Positions 9,203 through 18,736 of a stretch of 64,000 nt of DNA are shown here, in pieces. The stretch comes from JAGNDO01 sp963704975 (GTDB lineage Bacteria > Chloroflexota > Anaerolineae > Caldilineales > Caldilineaceae): assembly GCA_963704975.1 (NCBI GenBank), contig CAVPIK010000014.1, positions 186,001-250,000 on the forward strand, written 5' to 3'. The notes beneath the pieces are model-generated. The model worked only from the letters and a program-made list of their open reading frames with translations, was not told the origin of the DNA and made no database searches. Every line of letters starts with the position of its first letter. Position 1 is the stretch's first letter. Position numbers and translations under genes: made by a program.

Positions 9203-10096
9203 CTAAAATACCGTCACCGTCGGCAACAGATCCCCTTCCCCCACCATCTCGGCCACTTCTTGCCGGGTGAGGGGGCGACCTTTGTCCGCCAGGGCGGTGA
9301 GGACGGCTTCGATCACGTTGGTGCCGAAGCTGCGCCCGTCCAGCCGGGGGGTGGTGGTGACCAGGGCGGCCACGCCCCGATCCCGCAGAAGATCCACATC
9401 TTCGGCGGTGGTGGTGTTGGTGACGATGATTTTGCCGTCCAGCCGGGCGGGCAGGTGGCGTTTGATGTAGAGGAAATCGCCGCCGATCACCGTGGCCCAG
9501 GCGTACCAGTCGGGGAATTTGGGGATGATTTGGGTCTGTTTGTCGCCAGCGGGGTAGAGCCATTGGAAGGGCAGACGGCCCATCACGGGCAGGAGGATGC
9601 GGGCCAGGGTGTGGATGGTCCCCAGGCTGCGGATGGCCACGGGCACCCCCAGGCCAAAGCCCAGGTCGCCGAAGAGCATCTCGTAGCCTTCGTCGACAAA
9701 GCCCCGGGCCAAGCCGTAGCGATCCACGCCCATGGTGATTAGCGCCCGTTTGGGAGAGGGAGCTTGGGGCAGCATAGCGGTCATGGCCTTGGCCGTGCGT
9801 CGCTCCACATTGGCCCGCACCGCGCCGCCGTCCACCACGGGGGTTTTCAGCCCCTCCACCAGCCCGCCCACGGAATAGAACGGATAATAGCGCTCGTTGA
9901 CGGTCAAGCCCAGGTCATAGCCGCCGAAGCCGAAGGCGTCCACCTTGCCATCCAACTCTTGATAGAGCCGACGCATGGCCGCGGCGTCCCCGTTGGTTCC
10001 CCGGCGTTCGATCACAAATTCTTCGCCAAAAAACTCGGTCTCCACCCGTTTGTCCCGGGTGCTGCTGCCCAAACTGATAGACACGACATGCTTCAT
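9203..10096 (-). CDS. Quinate 5-dehydrogenase-like conserved protein
   Basis: 297 residues from the ATG at 10096, preceded by an AAGGAGGTCC ribosome binding site. The N-terminus MKHVVSISLGSSTRDKRVE and the motif KVDAFGFGGYDLGLTVNERY are typical of proteins labelled quinate 5-dehydrogenase in Thermus/Chloroflexota genomes. The middle has a possible nucleotide-binding stretch (LFGDLGFGLGVPVAI) and a hydrophobic segment near 175. The label is by recalled family resemblance and the activity is unproven. It follows the epimerase and oxoamine-synthase genes on the same strand, separated by a palindrome. Confidence 0.6.
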   Translation of the reverse strand: MKHVVSISLGSSTRDKRVETEFFGEEFVIERRGTNGDAAAMRRLYQELDGKVDAFGFGGYDLGLTVNERYYPFYSVGGLVEGLKTPVVDGGAVRANVERRTAKAMTAMLPQAPSPKRALITMGVDRYGLARGFVDEGYEMLFGDLGFGLGVPVAIRSLGTIHTLARILLPVMGRLPFQWLYPAGDKQTQIIPKFPDWYAWATVIGGDFLYIKRHLPARLDGKIIVTNTTTAEDVDLLRDRGVAALVTTTPRLDGRSFGTNVIEAVLTALADKGRPLTRQEVAEMVGEGDLLPTVTVF

Positions 10097-10116
10097 GTGG
10101 ACCTCCTTGAACGAGA

Positions 10117-10187
10117 TCCACGAATCAGCGCAACGCTGCACGAATCTTTTTGGTTACGATTCGTGAAGCGTTGCGCTGATTCATGGA
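10117..10187. repeat. Imperfect palindrome CACGAATCAGCGCAACGCT / AGCGTTGCGCTGATTC
   Basis: About 28-bp arms separated by roughly 14 bp, built from the 'cacgaatc' word that recurs in this genome's intergenic regions. It lies between the epimerase stop and the start of the next minus-strand gene, where it could attenuate or terminate transcription. Confidence 0.6.
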
Positions 10188-10203
10188 CTGTTTTACGCCG
10201 ACA

Positions 10204-11222
10204 TCATTTCGTTTTGGGAAATTTGATCATGGCCCGACCCTCCGGGCTGGTGCACCATTCGATGGTTTTCTGCATGGCTTGGGGGTAGGAGACGGCGGAG
10301 CGGAAACCAAAGTCGGTTTTGGCCCGATCGATGGCGATAGGCTTGGTCCACGGCGATCAGGTAGACGGCGTGGCGGGTGAGGAGGGGGCGGGCAGGAAAT
10401 GCGCAGACCGCCGTAGACAGCTTCAAACAGGCGGCCCACGCCCAGAGCCATGCCTTGGGGCAGGCTGATGTTGGCCTTGGGCATCCCCAGGCCGTCGGCC
10501 AGGGCATCCACGTAGGTCTCGCCAGCTTTCGTTGGATTCATCCCGCAGTTGTAGGCTTTGCTCACGGTGTTGGGCGAGTTGGCCGCGGCGATGATACCCG
10601 CCACCGCCGTTGTCAATGAAGAGCAGCCCGGCCACCGCTCGACCGCCGTTGACCAGGATCATGCTGCGATCCGCCAACAGGTTGGCGATCTCCACGACAA
10701 AATCCTTGCTGCGGGGACCGTAGATGTTCACCGGGCGGATCACCGTGAAGGGCAGCCCGCTCTCCGCCCCGAAGTCCCACACGGCCTGTTCGCCCATGCC
10801 CTTGGATTTGTTGTAGGGCAGGCCCACGTCGGTGATCGGATAGCTCTCGTCGCAGGCGACTTTGGGGTAGCCGTAGACATCCGTGGTGCTGATGTGGAGG
10901 AAGCGCTCCACGGTCCCGGCGGCGTGGGCGGCGTGCAGGAGGTTCTGCGTGCCGGTGACGTTGGTCCCAAAGAAGCGTCCCAACTTCCCCAGTCCGCAGA
11001 GAGGCCGGCGCAGTGGTAGACGTGGGTCACCCCGGCGACGGCGACGGCCAGCGCGGCTTTGTCCGCCAGGCCGCCCCGCACGACGCTCAAGTTTAGGTCC
11101 GCCAGATGATCCAGCTTGCTGGTGGATCGGGCCAGGATGCGCACATCCTCGCCTCGGTGGACCAGTTCTCGGGCCAAGGCACCGCCCAGAAAGCCGCTGG
11201 CACCGGTCACCAAGACGGTCAT
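10204..11222 (-). CDS. NAD-dependent epimerase / 3-beta-hydroxysteroid dehydrogenase-like SDR, frameshifted
   Basis: About 335 residues read through four or more frame changes. TGASGFLGGALAREL is the NAD-binding loop, STTDVYGYP and YNKSKGMGE give the catalytic Ser/Tyr/Lys, and RPVNIYGPRS follows. The C-terminal block AIDRAKTDFGFRSAVSYPQA is typical of extended SDRs of the OleD/3-beta-HSD type. The ATG shares a base with the upstream oxoamine-synthase stop (TAATG), so the two are translationally coupled. A reductase acting on a 3-keto product of that enzyme, as CerR does in bacterial ceramide synthesis, is an inference from the pairing. Confidence 0.78.
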
Positions 11223-12520
11223 TAGATCAACCCCACAAGTTTGCCTGCGCCGATGAAGACCTCCAGGGCAAAGGCGATATCTTCTGTGCTGTGGGCGGCG
11301 GTGACGTTGGCCCGCAGCCGGGCGGCCCCTTCTTGCACCGCCGGGGGCAGCACGGGCAGCACAAAGACCCCCCGATCCTGGCAATACTTGGTCATGATCA
11401 TGGCCCGCTCTTCGTCGCCCACCATGATGGGGACGATGGGGGTGACGGTGACGCCGGTGTCAAAGCCTGCGGCCTGCAAGCCGCCGATGAACTGCTCCAC
11501 GTTGCGGCGCAGGATCTTGTTGCGCTCCACCCCTTCATCCTCAATCACGTTGAAGGCTTCCAGAATGGCCGCGGCCACGGCAGGGGGCAGGGCCGCGCTG
11601 AAGACAAAGCCTCGGGCCGTGTGGCGCAGGAAGTTGATCAGCTTGGCGTCGCCGGCGATGTAGCCGCCCACACCGGGGATGGTCTTGCTCAGGGTGCCCA
11701 TTTTCATGTCGATGCTGCCGGGCATGTTGAAATGTTCTTCGATGCCCCGACCCGTGGCCCCCAGCACGCCCAAGCTGTGGGCTTCGTCGATCATCAGCCG
11801 GGCGTTGTACTTGCGGCACAGGGCCACCGCCGCAGGCAGGTCGAAGATGTCCCCGTCCATGCTAAAGACGGCGTCGGCCACCACCAGCTTGCCCACATCT
11901 GCCGGGGCCTTGGCCAGCAACCGCTCCAGATCTGCCATGTCGTTGTGTTGGAAGCGCTTGAACTCGCCCCGGGCCAGCACACAGCCGTCCACGATGCTGG
12001 CATGGTTCCATTTGTCCGAGATCACCCAATCGCCTCGGCCCACCAGGGTGCTGACCGTGGCCAGATTGGTCACATAGCCCGTGGCGTAGACGATGGCGTC
12101 CTCTCGGCCCATGAAGTCGGCGATGCGCTTCTCCATGCGGTCGTGCAGATCCAGCGTGCCGCCCAGGATGCGTACGCCGTGGGTGCCGGCACCATATTTG
12201 TCCAAGGCTGCCTTGGCCGCCGCCACCACCCGGGGATGGTTGATCAGCCCCAAGTAGCTATAGGTGGCAAACATCAGCTTGCGCTGGCCCTCGGTGTGGA
12301 CCCAGGGACCGTCCAATTCATCCACCGGCTGGAAGTAGTAGTAGGTGCCCTGCTCCTTCACCGCGGCGATGCGGTCCCACCAGGCGTCGATCTTCCAGGT
12401 GAAGCCGTCCTGCTTTTCCTGCGCGTCGGGCGCGCTGGCACCGTTTCGGATGTCCGCGGGCTGGGCAGGGGTCTGGACAAGGGGCTGGGTTTTGATGTTG
12501 TCTGTTTGCACACTGGTCAT
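11222..12520 (-). CDS. Alpha-oxoamine synthase (serine palmitoyltransferase / KBL / BioF family)
   Basis: 432 residues, intact. Key motifs: GTHGVRILGGTLDLHDRME, the PLP aspartate and histidine in DEAHSLGVLGATGRG, and the Schiff-base lysine in GTLSKTIPG. An extra 60-residue N-terminal extension rich in Gln/Ala precedes the catalytic fold. Family members condense an amino acid with an acyl-CoA or acyl-ACP: glycine/serine with acetyl, pimeloyl or palmitoyl donors. No bio or tdh gene is nearby. The coupled epimerase makes a long-chain-base role more likely than biotin or threonine metabolism, but this is inference. Confidence 0.85.
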   Translation of the reverse strand: MTSVQTDNIKTQPLVQTPAQPADIRNGASAPDAQEKQDGFTWKIDAWWDRIAAVKEQGTYYYFQPVDELDGPWVHTEGQRKLMFATYSYLGLINHPRVVAAAKAALDKYGAGTHGVRILGGTLDLHDRMEKRIADFMGREDAIVYATGYVTNLATVSTLVGRGDWVISDKWNHASIVDGCVLARGEFKRFQHNDMADLERLLAKAPADVGKLVVADAVFSMDGDIFDLPAAVALCRKYNARLMIDEAHSLGVLGATGRGIEEHFNMPGSIDMKMGTLSKTIPGVGGYIAGDAKLINFLRHTARGFVFSAALPPAVAAAILEAFNVIEDEGVERNKILRRNVEQFIGGLQAAGFDTGVTVTPIVPIMVGDEERAMIMTKYCQDRGVFVLPVLPPAVQEGAARLRANVTAAHSTEDIAFALEVFIGAGKLVGLI

Positions 12521-12549
12521 GGTTTCACCATTCGTTTGGTTAATAGGAT

Positions 12550-13986
12550 CTAGATCCGGAAGCTTGTCTCCTGGACCCGGCGCAGTTCTGCCTGCATGGT
12601 ATTGCGTTCTTCTTCAAAGCCGGGGCGACCCAGCAGGGCATAGGTGCGAACCTTGCCTGCTTCCACGCCGGGCTGGTTAAAGGCATCAATGTTGAACAGT
12701 TCGCCGGCGAAGGCGGTGGCCACTTCCAACAGATAGATCAACTGGCCCACGGTGAAGGCGTTGATGGCGGGCAGGTTCCAGGTCATGTTGGGCCGACCGG
12801 CCGCGCCAAGGGCGACGGCGGTGGCGAACTGTTCGGCGTTGATCAACTCGTTGAAGGTGTGGCCCGCCAGATAGTCGAAGGCGGGCTGGCCCAGTTGGTC
12901 GTTGGGGATGGTCAATTCCGTGTCGAACTTTTCGACCCGGATGAAGTTGATGACCTTGTTGAAGGGGCCTTCAATATAGAGCTGGACCTGGCTGTGCTGG
13001 TCCGTGGCCCCCAGGGCTTTGATGGGGGTGCCGCCCACATGGGCCGGTTTGCCATTGCGATGGGTGGCCTTGCCCAGACTTTCGGCCCAAAGCTGGCAGA
13101 ACCAGTCGGCCATGTCTTTGAGGGCTTGGGCGTAGGGCATCATCACCGTCTCCGGGCGGCCCTGTTCGTAGCTGAGCCAGTTGAGGACGGCATACATGAG
13201 CGCGCTATTGCTCCACAGATCCCCGCCCTTGGTGGCTTCGTCCGCATAGGCGGCCCCGGCCAGTAGCTCGCGGATGTCCATCCCGGTCACCGCGGCGGGC
13301 AACAGGCCCACGGGCGAAAGGACGCTGAACCGCCCGCCCACGCCGTCGGGGACCACGAAGGTGCGGTAGCCCTCCTGCACGGCCACGGGGCGCAGACTGC
13401 CTTTGGCCGCATCTGTGGTGGCGATGATGTGGTCCGCATAGCCGTCGCCCAGGCGCTCCTTGAGGATGCGCCGGATCCACACAAACTGGGACATGGTCTC
13501 CGCCGTGCTGCCCGACTTGGAGATCACGTTGAAGCAGGTCTCCGCCGGGTCCACAATGTCCAGCAGGGAGGTCAGCCAGTCCGGGTCCACGTTGTCCAAA
13601 ATGAAGAGCCGGGGGCCGCCCCGCTTGGCGTCGGAGAGATTATTATAGTAGGGGTGCAACAGGGCCCGCTGCAAGGCGATGGTGCCCAAAGCGCTGCCAC
13701 CAATGCCCAAAACCACAAAATTCTTGAACTTGGCCCGGATCTCTTTGGCCGCATCCAAAATTTCGGCTACAATCTCGTCGGTGTAAGGCAGATCGGCCCA
13801 GACGGTTTCGCCTGTGCCCCGAAAGCTGTTGTAGCCGACCAGGGCCTTCGCCGCCATTTCGCTAAAGCCGTTTAGCTCGGCTTGGGTCAATCCTTGATCA
13901 TGGCCGATAAATTTGGCCATCATATAGCTGTAATCCAGAGAAATCCGCTGGCTCTCCCGCCAAGCGCTGTCCTGATAGCGAGTCAT
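12550..13986 (-). CDS. pgi: Glucose-6-phosphate isomerase
   Basis: 478 residues, intact. GIGGSALG and the sugar-phosphate loop SKSGSTAETM are the SIS-domain signatures of phosphoglucose isomerase, which interconverts glucose-6-phosphate and fructose-6-phosphate in the cytoplasm. The ATG at 13986 has an AAAGGA site; an in-frame ATG at 14007 is less likely. The length and lack of the longer C-terminal domain fit the short bacterial form. It lies about 30 bp upstream of the oxoamine synthase on the same strand and may share its transcript. Confidence 0.93.
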   Translation of the reverse strand: MTRYQDSAWRESQRISLDYSYMMAKFIGHDQGLTQAELNGFSEMAAKALVGYNSFRGTGETVWADLPYTDEIVAEILDAAKEIRAKFKNFVVLGIGGSALGTIALQRALLHPYYNNLSDAKRGGPRLFILDNVDPDWLTSLLDIVDPAETCFNVISKSGSTAETMSQFVWIRRILKERLGDGYADHIIATTDAAKGSLRPVAVQEGYRTFVVPDGVGGRFSVLSPVGLLPAAVTGMDIRELLAGAAYADEATKGGDLWSNSALMYAVLNWLSYEQGRPETVMMPYAQALKDMADWFCQLWAESLGKATHRNGKPAHVGGTPIKALGATDQHSQVQLYIEGPFNKVINFIRVEKFDTELTIPNDQLGQPAFDYLAGHTFNELINAEQFATAVALGAAGRPNMTWNLPAINAFTVGQLIYLLEVATAFAGELFNIDAFNQPGVEAGKVRTYALLGRPGFEEERNTMQAELRRVQETSFRI

Positions 13987-14201
13987 GTTCGTTCCTTTAT
14001 GAGTCATTTGTTAAAAATAGAGGGACGTTTCACCCCTTCCCGCAATTGTAGCCCATTGCACCCCGCAGCGCAAAGCTACCGGGGGAGGGGGAACTGACAA
14101 TGGACGGTGATTCACAGACAAGGCACAATGATCAATGCACAATGGGTGAGCTGAGACAAAACAGACGATACTCGACACACGATACACAAAGGATCCATAT
14201 A

Positions 14202-15206
14202 ATGACCGACTTCAACCCCCATCCCCTGGTGCGCGGGGCCACGGCCCAGACCGTGCTTTCCTCTCTTGTGAAGGGCGACCCCGCCTCTGTGCTGGCCGGG
14301 GAATCCGCGGTGCTGCTGGATGCCGGCCCGGATCACACAGGCTACGAGCCGGATGGCAGCGTGCGGCTGCTGGGCTACTTCAACGCTGGAGCGGCTACCC
14401 AGCAGGGCAGCCCAAGTCGGGGACTGGTCCTCACCCTCCACGGCTGGGAAGGATGCAGCCACTCGGTCTATAATCTGATGTTGGCCAAGGGGCTGTTGGC
14501 CGCCGGATACGATGTCTTCCGGCTCAACATGCGGGACCACGGGCCCAATGTGGGGCTGAACCGGGGCATCTTCTATTCCACGCTCTTGGACGAGGTGGCT
14601 GTGGCCGCGGGCCGGGTGGCGGAGATGGCCGGAGATCGCCCCTTCTATGTGGTAGGCGCCTCTCTGGGCGGCAACTTTGCCCTGCGTCTGGCCGCAAACC
14701 AAGCCCACCACCCCATCCCCAACCTGCGCCAGGTCATCGCCATCAACCCGGCCCTGGACCCGGTCCGCACCAGCCGCATTTTGGATCGCAAGCCTCCTTA
14801 TCGCACCTATTTCCGCCGCCGCTGGCTCAACACCTTGCGCACCAAACAGCGGCTCTTCCCGGATCTATACGACTTCTCCCCCTTGGAGAAAATGCCCCTG
14901 CTCTGGGACATGACCGAGTGGCTGGTCCGCACCTATCGCCCGGGCGACTATGCCGGGGCCGAGGCGTACTTCAACGCCTATGCCGTGCGGCCCGATATGT
15001 TGCGAAACCTCACCGTTCCCACCACCGTCCTCACCGCCGCAGATGACCCCATCATCCCCGTGGACGACTTCCGCGCCTTCCCCAAAAGCCCCATGCTGCG
15101 CACCCTCATCCAGCCCCACGGCGGCCATGTGGGCTACATCGATCTCCCCGCCCCCCACCATCGCCTCCCCGGCCTGGTCCAGGCCCTGCTCGCCGACTCC
15201 CCCTGA
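14202..15206 (+). CDS. YheT-like alpha/beta hydrolase
   Basis: 334 residues from the ATG at 14202. Oxyanion region LTLHGWEGCSHSVYN, nucleophile elbow GASLGGNFAL, acid in AADDPIIPVDDF and histidine in HGGHVGYID are all visible. YheT/EMB8-type hydrolases are cytoplasmic esterases of poorly known substrate. The gene is divergent from pgi; between them lie only low-complexity 'acaatgcacaatgg' words. The next gene starts 70 bp downstream. Confidence 0.85.
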   Translation: MTDFNPHPLVRGATAQTVLSSLVKGDPASVLAGESAVLLDAGPDHTGYEPDGSVRLLGYFNAGAATQQGSPSRGLVLTLHGWEGCSHSVYNLMLAKGLLAAGYDVFRLNMRDHGPNVGLNRGIFYSTLLDEVAVAAGRVAEMAGDRPFYVVGASLGGNFALRLAANQAHHPIPNLRQVIAINPALDPVRTSRILDRKPPYRTYFRRRWLNTLRTKQRLFPDLYDFSPLEKMPLLWDMTEWLVRTYRPGDYAGAEAYFNAYAVRPDMLRNLTVPTTVLTAADDPIIPVDDFRAFPKSPMLRTLIQPHGGHVGYIDLPAPHHRLPGLVQALLADSP

Positions 15207-15279
15207 CCTTTCGAGGATTGCCCAGAACATGATACAATCGGCGTGAACCGTGAAACGTGAACCGTTCGAGGATAATCAC

Positions 15280-15969
15280 GTGAGGAAGCCGAAACCGCCG
15301 CCCAATGCACCCTGGCCGCCCCCCTGGCCCGAGATCACCGATCACCGGGTTCTGGATGCGGTGAGCCGGGTAGATCGGGCGGCGTTTGTGCCCGCAGAAC
15401 TGCGCCCTTGGGCCAAGGCCGACATTCCCTTGGCCATCGGCCAGGACCAGACCATCAGCCAGCCCTATGTGGTGGCGCTGATGACCCAGGCCCTGGATCT
15501 GCTTGCCCGGCCAGCGGGTGCTGGAGATCGGCACCGGCTCCGGCTATCAAACCGCCCTGCTCTGCGAGCTGGTCAAAACGTCCACGGGCGTGCTGGGCGA
15601 GACGGTTTTCTCGGTGGAGCGCTTTCCTGCTTTGGCGAAAAAGGCGGAAATTGGTGTTGGAATCCCTGGGCTACGCGCCCCATCTTCGCGTGGGGGATGG
15701 GGCGGGGGGCTGGCCGGAAATGGCCCCGTTTGATGCCATCATCGTCACCGCCGCCCCCGTGGCCCTGCCGGTTGCCCTGTTCACCCAACTGGCCGAAGGC
15801 GGACGCATGGTCATCCCCATCGGCCCCAGAGACGAGACCCAGACCTTGTGGCTGGTGCGCAAACAGGACGGCGTCCCCCACAGCCCAATCCCTCTGCGGC
15901 GTGCGCTTCGTCCCCCTGGTTTCGCCGCTCTTAGACGATCCGGCGCAGCACATCAAAATTAAAAATTAA
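15280..15969 (+). CDS. pcm: Protein-L-isoaspartate O-methyltransferase, frameshifted
   Basis: About 230 residues after three net +1 shifts (near 15510, 15650 and 15890). The SAM-binding motif VLEIGTGSGYQTALL and the family motif IGQDQTISQPYVVALMTQAL identify it. The C-terminus FVPLVSPL is also characteristic. The GTG at 15280 is chosen because GAGG lies 8-10 bp upstream; a GTG at 15250 is the alternative. It repairs isoaspartyl residues in damaged proteins. Removing one base at each shift restores a clean family sequence, which suggests read errors and not decay. Confidence 0.88.
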   Translation: MRKPKPPPNAPWPPPWPEITDHRVLDAVSRVDRAAFVPAELRPWAKADIPLAIGQDQTISQPYVVALMTQALDLLARPAGAGDRHRLRLSNRPALRAGQNVHGRAGRDGFLGGALSCFGEKGGNWCWNPWATRPIFAWGMGRGAGRKWPRLMPSSSPPPPWPCRLPCSPNWPKADAWSSPSAPETRPRPCGWCANRTASPTAQSLCGVRFVPLVSPLLDDPAQHIKIKN

Positions 15970-16006
15970 CCATCAACCATTAACCATCAACCATTCGAGA
16001 TCCGCC

Positions 16007-16856
16007 ATGAAAATCCTACTCACCGGCCACCTGGGCCAACTCGGCCGAGCCATGCAAGCCGCCCTCACCGACCACGACGTCACCGGCTGGGACATGCCCG
16101 ACTACAATATCGGCGACCCCATCACCGTGGATCAAGTCGTCGCCCTGGCCCCGGACCTGGTGATCAACGTGGCCGCCTGGACCAACGTGGACGGTGCCGA
16201 GGCCAACCCGGACATGGCCTTCGCCGCCAACACCCTGGGCCCCCTCCATCTGGCCCAAGGCTGCGCCCGCTGCGGCGCGGATCTGCTCCAGATCAGCACC
16301 AACGAAGTCTTCCCCGGCGAGGCGGGCCGCTTCTATCGGGAATATGACCAACAGGGGGCCAAGACCGTCTACGCCCGCAGCAAACAGGCCGCGGAGACGC
16401 GCCATCCGCCAGCTTTGGGATCGGGTCTACATCGTGCGCATCGCCTGGCTCTTCGGGCCGGGGGGGCTGAACTTCCCCATCAAGATCGCCGAAGCCGCGG
16501 ACAAGTTCGGCGCCCTCAAAGTCACCGCGGACGAATTCGGCAACCCCACCTACGCCCCCGACGTGGCCGAGGCCGTGGCCAAGCTGATCCAAACCAAGCG
16601 CTACGGCAACTATCATCTGGTCAACGACGGCTATTGCAGCCGCTTCGACCTGGCCCAAGCCGTCATGGACCTCACCGGCCGGGACGTCCCCATGACCCCG
16701 GTCAGCCTGGCCGAGTGGGATCGCCCCGCCTCCCCCCCGCCCCACGCCGTGCTGATCAACCAGGCCGGCGCGGCCCTGGGCATCAAACTGCGTCCGTGGC
16801 GGGATGCGTTGGCGGAGTATGTGACGGTGGAAGGGGAGCGGTTTCAAAAGAAATGA
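16007..16856 (+). CDS. rfbD: dTDP-4-dehydrorhamnose reductase, frameshifted
   Basis: About 283 residues over one +1 shift near 16397. TGHLGQLGRAM is the NAD(P) loop, ISTNEVF and YARSK give the catalytic Ser and YxxxK, and the C-terminal substrate region RPWRDALAEY closes the protein. It catalyses the last step of dTDP-L-rhamnose synthesis for surface polysaccharide. The other rml genes are not in the window, but a GT2 glycosyltransferase follows at 17522. A run of 'accattaaccatca' words precedes the ATG. Confidence 0.88.
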
Positions 16857-16909
16857 GACCTGAACTATTTCAAGACGTTGCAGATAAATTTCCTCAAGGA
16901 GAAAGAACT

Positions 16910-17129
16910 ATGCGGCAAGTAATTCTATATCCTGGCGAAGACGGCTTCTGGGTGGCGGAATGTCCCACATTGCCCGGCTGTATTAGCCAAGGGAAATCGA
17001 AAGAAGATGCTGTCATCAATATCCAGGAAGCTATTTTGGGGATACATTTTGGCGCTACAAGAGGACGGATTGTCTGCTTCCTCCAATTCGTGAAGTTACA
17101 CGAAACAGCGCAGACGTTACGGGACGATG
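16910..17129 (+). CDS. HicB-like antitoxin, frameshifted
   Basis: About 72 residues: VILYPGEDGFWVAECPTLPG and GCISQGKSKEDAVINIQEAI match HicB partial-RNase-H-fold antitoxins. A +1 shift near 17045-17080 moves the tail to LPPIREVTRNSADV, stop at 17127. AAGGAG lies 7 bp before the ATG. The usual HicA toxin is not next to it; a MNT-type nucleotidyltransferase follows after 4 bp, so the two may form an unusual pair. Confidence 0.75.
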
Positions 17130-17133
17130 ACCA

Positions 17134-17469
17134 ATGACCCTACGCTTTGGCTTGACCGAAAAGACCATAAACGAAATCTGCGCTGTATTGGCCGCCCATC
17201 CCGAAGTGGATCAGGCGATTCTGTACGGTTCCCGAGCCAAAGGCACCTTCAAACGCGGGTCGGACATCGATCTGACCCTGGTTGGCGAGAGCGATTTGAC
17301 TTTGACTGTGCTTTTCCGAATCATGGAGGAGATCGACGACCTTCTCCACCCATACATGATGGATCTGTCCATCTTCCGACATATCAGCGACCCTGACGTA
17401 CGCGACCATATTCAGCGCGTGGGCGTCACCTTTTACGCAAAGGATGTTCCGGTCCTTGAACCGGCGTAA
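17134..17469 (+). CDS. MNT-type nucleotidyltransferase domain protein
   Basis: 111 residues with GSRAKGTFKRGSDIDLTL, the canonical GSxAxG...GSDxDL nucleotidyltransferase motif, and the third carboxylate in MMDLSIF. Proteins of this size (MntA) usually pair with a HEPN toxin and AMPylate it. No HEPN gene is adjacent; the immediate upstream partner is HicB-like. Spacing of 4 bp suggests cotranslation. Function therefore uncertain beyond the domain. Confidence 0.82.
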   Translation: MTLRFGLTEKTINEICAVLAAHPEVDQAILYGSRAKGTFKRGSDIDLTLVGESDLTLTVLFRIMEEIDDLLHPYMMDLSIFRHISDPDVRDHIQRVGVTFYAKDVPVLEPA

Positions 17470-17521
17470 GTAGAAAACCATCCTTCTCTATTTCTGAACG
17501 AGAGTTGAGCAAACTATTCCT

Positions 17522-18712
17522 ATGTCTGAAAACGAAACCAAAAAACAAGCAAAAGCCACCCTGGGTGCCCACAACGGCATGCCCGGCAACGCCAAAAACC
17601 GCATCCGCTCCGTGGACGAGGCCATCGACGACGAGGCCTACATCGAACTGCGCTCGGACAACCGACTGGTCATGCGTCATGCCATCGCCCTGAACCTGGA
17701 CGCGTTCAAGCCCGCCACGGACGAGTTCGCATCCCGCCCAGTCAAAACCTACCCGACCCTGAAAGCCGAGCTGCCCCCCTTCCTCTCGGTGATCGTGCCC
17801 AACCTCAACGGCAAGCAGCACCTGCCCGACCTCTTCGCCGCCCTGGCCCAGCAGACCTTCACCGATTTCGAGGTGATTCTGGCCGACGACGGCAGCACGG
17901 ACGGCTCCGTGGAGTTTGTGGAGGCCAACTACCCGGACGTGCGGGTGCTGGTCAACCGGCGGCCCCTGGGCTTCGTCGGCAACTGCAACGCCGCCGCGGA
18001 CGCCGCCACCGGACGCATCCTCGTCCTGCTCAACAACGACACGGAGCCGGACCCGGCCTGGCTGGAGAAGCTGGCCCTCACCATCTGCGCCCACCCGGAC
18101 GCCGCCATCGTCGCCAGCAAGATGCGCCTCTTCGACCAGCGGGACACCCTGCACACCGCCGGGGACATGCTGGGCGCGGACGGCATCCCCCGCAACCGGG
18201 GCGTCTGGGAAGCCGACACGGGCCAGTTCGACGCCCTGACCACGGTCTTCAGCGGCTGCGGCGGCGGCTCCGCCTATCGCCGGGATGTGTGGCAATCCCT
18301 GGGCGGCTTCGACCCGGACTTCTGGATGTATTTGGAGGATGTGGACTTCGCCTTCCGGGCCCGGCTCCAAGGCCACGAGGTGGTCTACGCCCCGGACGCC
18401 GTGGTCTATCACAAGATCGGCGGCAGCGGCGGGGACACCTTGGCCAGCTACTACGTGGGCCGCAACACCATCTGGAACATCGTCAAGAACATGCCCGGCG
18501 GTCTGCTGATCAAGCACCTGCCCGCCATCATCGCCGCCCAGGTCAAGATCGCCGCCGACGCCCTCGCCAACATCCAAGGCGAAGCCGCCCAAGCCCGCCT
18601 GCGCGGACAACTGGACGGCATTTTAGGCATCCCCAAAATGTTGGGCAAGCGGCAACAAATTCAAAATAGGCGACAGGTGAATGACAGCGCAATCGAGAGG
18701 TTGTTGGTGTAA
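17522..18712 (+). CDS. Family 2 glycosyltransferase
   Basis: 396 residues, intact. LSVIVPNLNG starts the GT-A fold near residue 88, LADDGSTDGS and NNDTEPDPAWLEKL hold the nucleotide-sugar and metal acids, and EDVDFAFRARLQG contains the ED motif. It resembles rhamnosyl/glycosyl transferases of polysaccharide loci. About 85 N-terminal residues before the catalytic domain are not recognised. The preceding rfbD supports a surface-glycan role. No membrane segment is obvious beyond weak hydrophobicity near the C-terminus. Confidence 0.88.
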   Translation: MSENETKKQAKATLGAHNGMPGNAKNRIRSVDEAIDDEAYIELRSDNRLVMRHAIALNLDAFKPATDEFASRPVKTYPTLKAELPPFLSVIVPNLNGKQHLPDLFAALAQQTFTDFEVILADDGSTDGSVEFVEANYPDVRVLVNRRPLGFVGNCNAAADAATGRILVLLNNDTEPDPAWLEKLALTICAHPDAAIVASKMRLFDQRDTLHTAGDMLGADGIPRNRGVWEADTGQFDALTTVFSGCGGGSAYRRDVWQSLGGFDPDFWMYLEDVDFAFRARLQGHEVVYAPDAVVYHKIGGSGGDTLASYYVGRNTIWNIVKNMPGGLLIKHLPAIIAAQVKIAADALANIQGEAAQARLRGQLDGILGIPKMLGKRQQIQNRRQVNDSAIERLLV

Positions 18713-18736
18713 ACTGCGAGGGGCGAGGGAGGCGAG

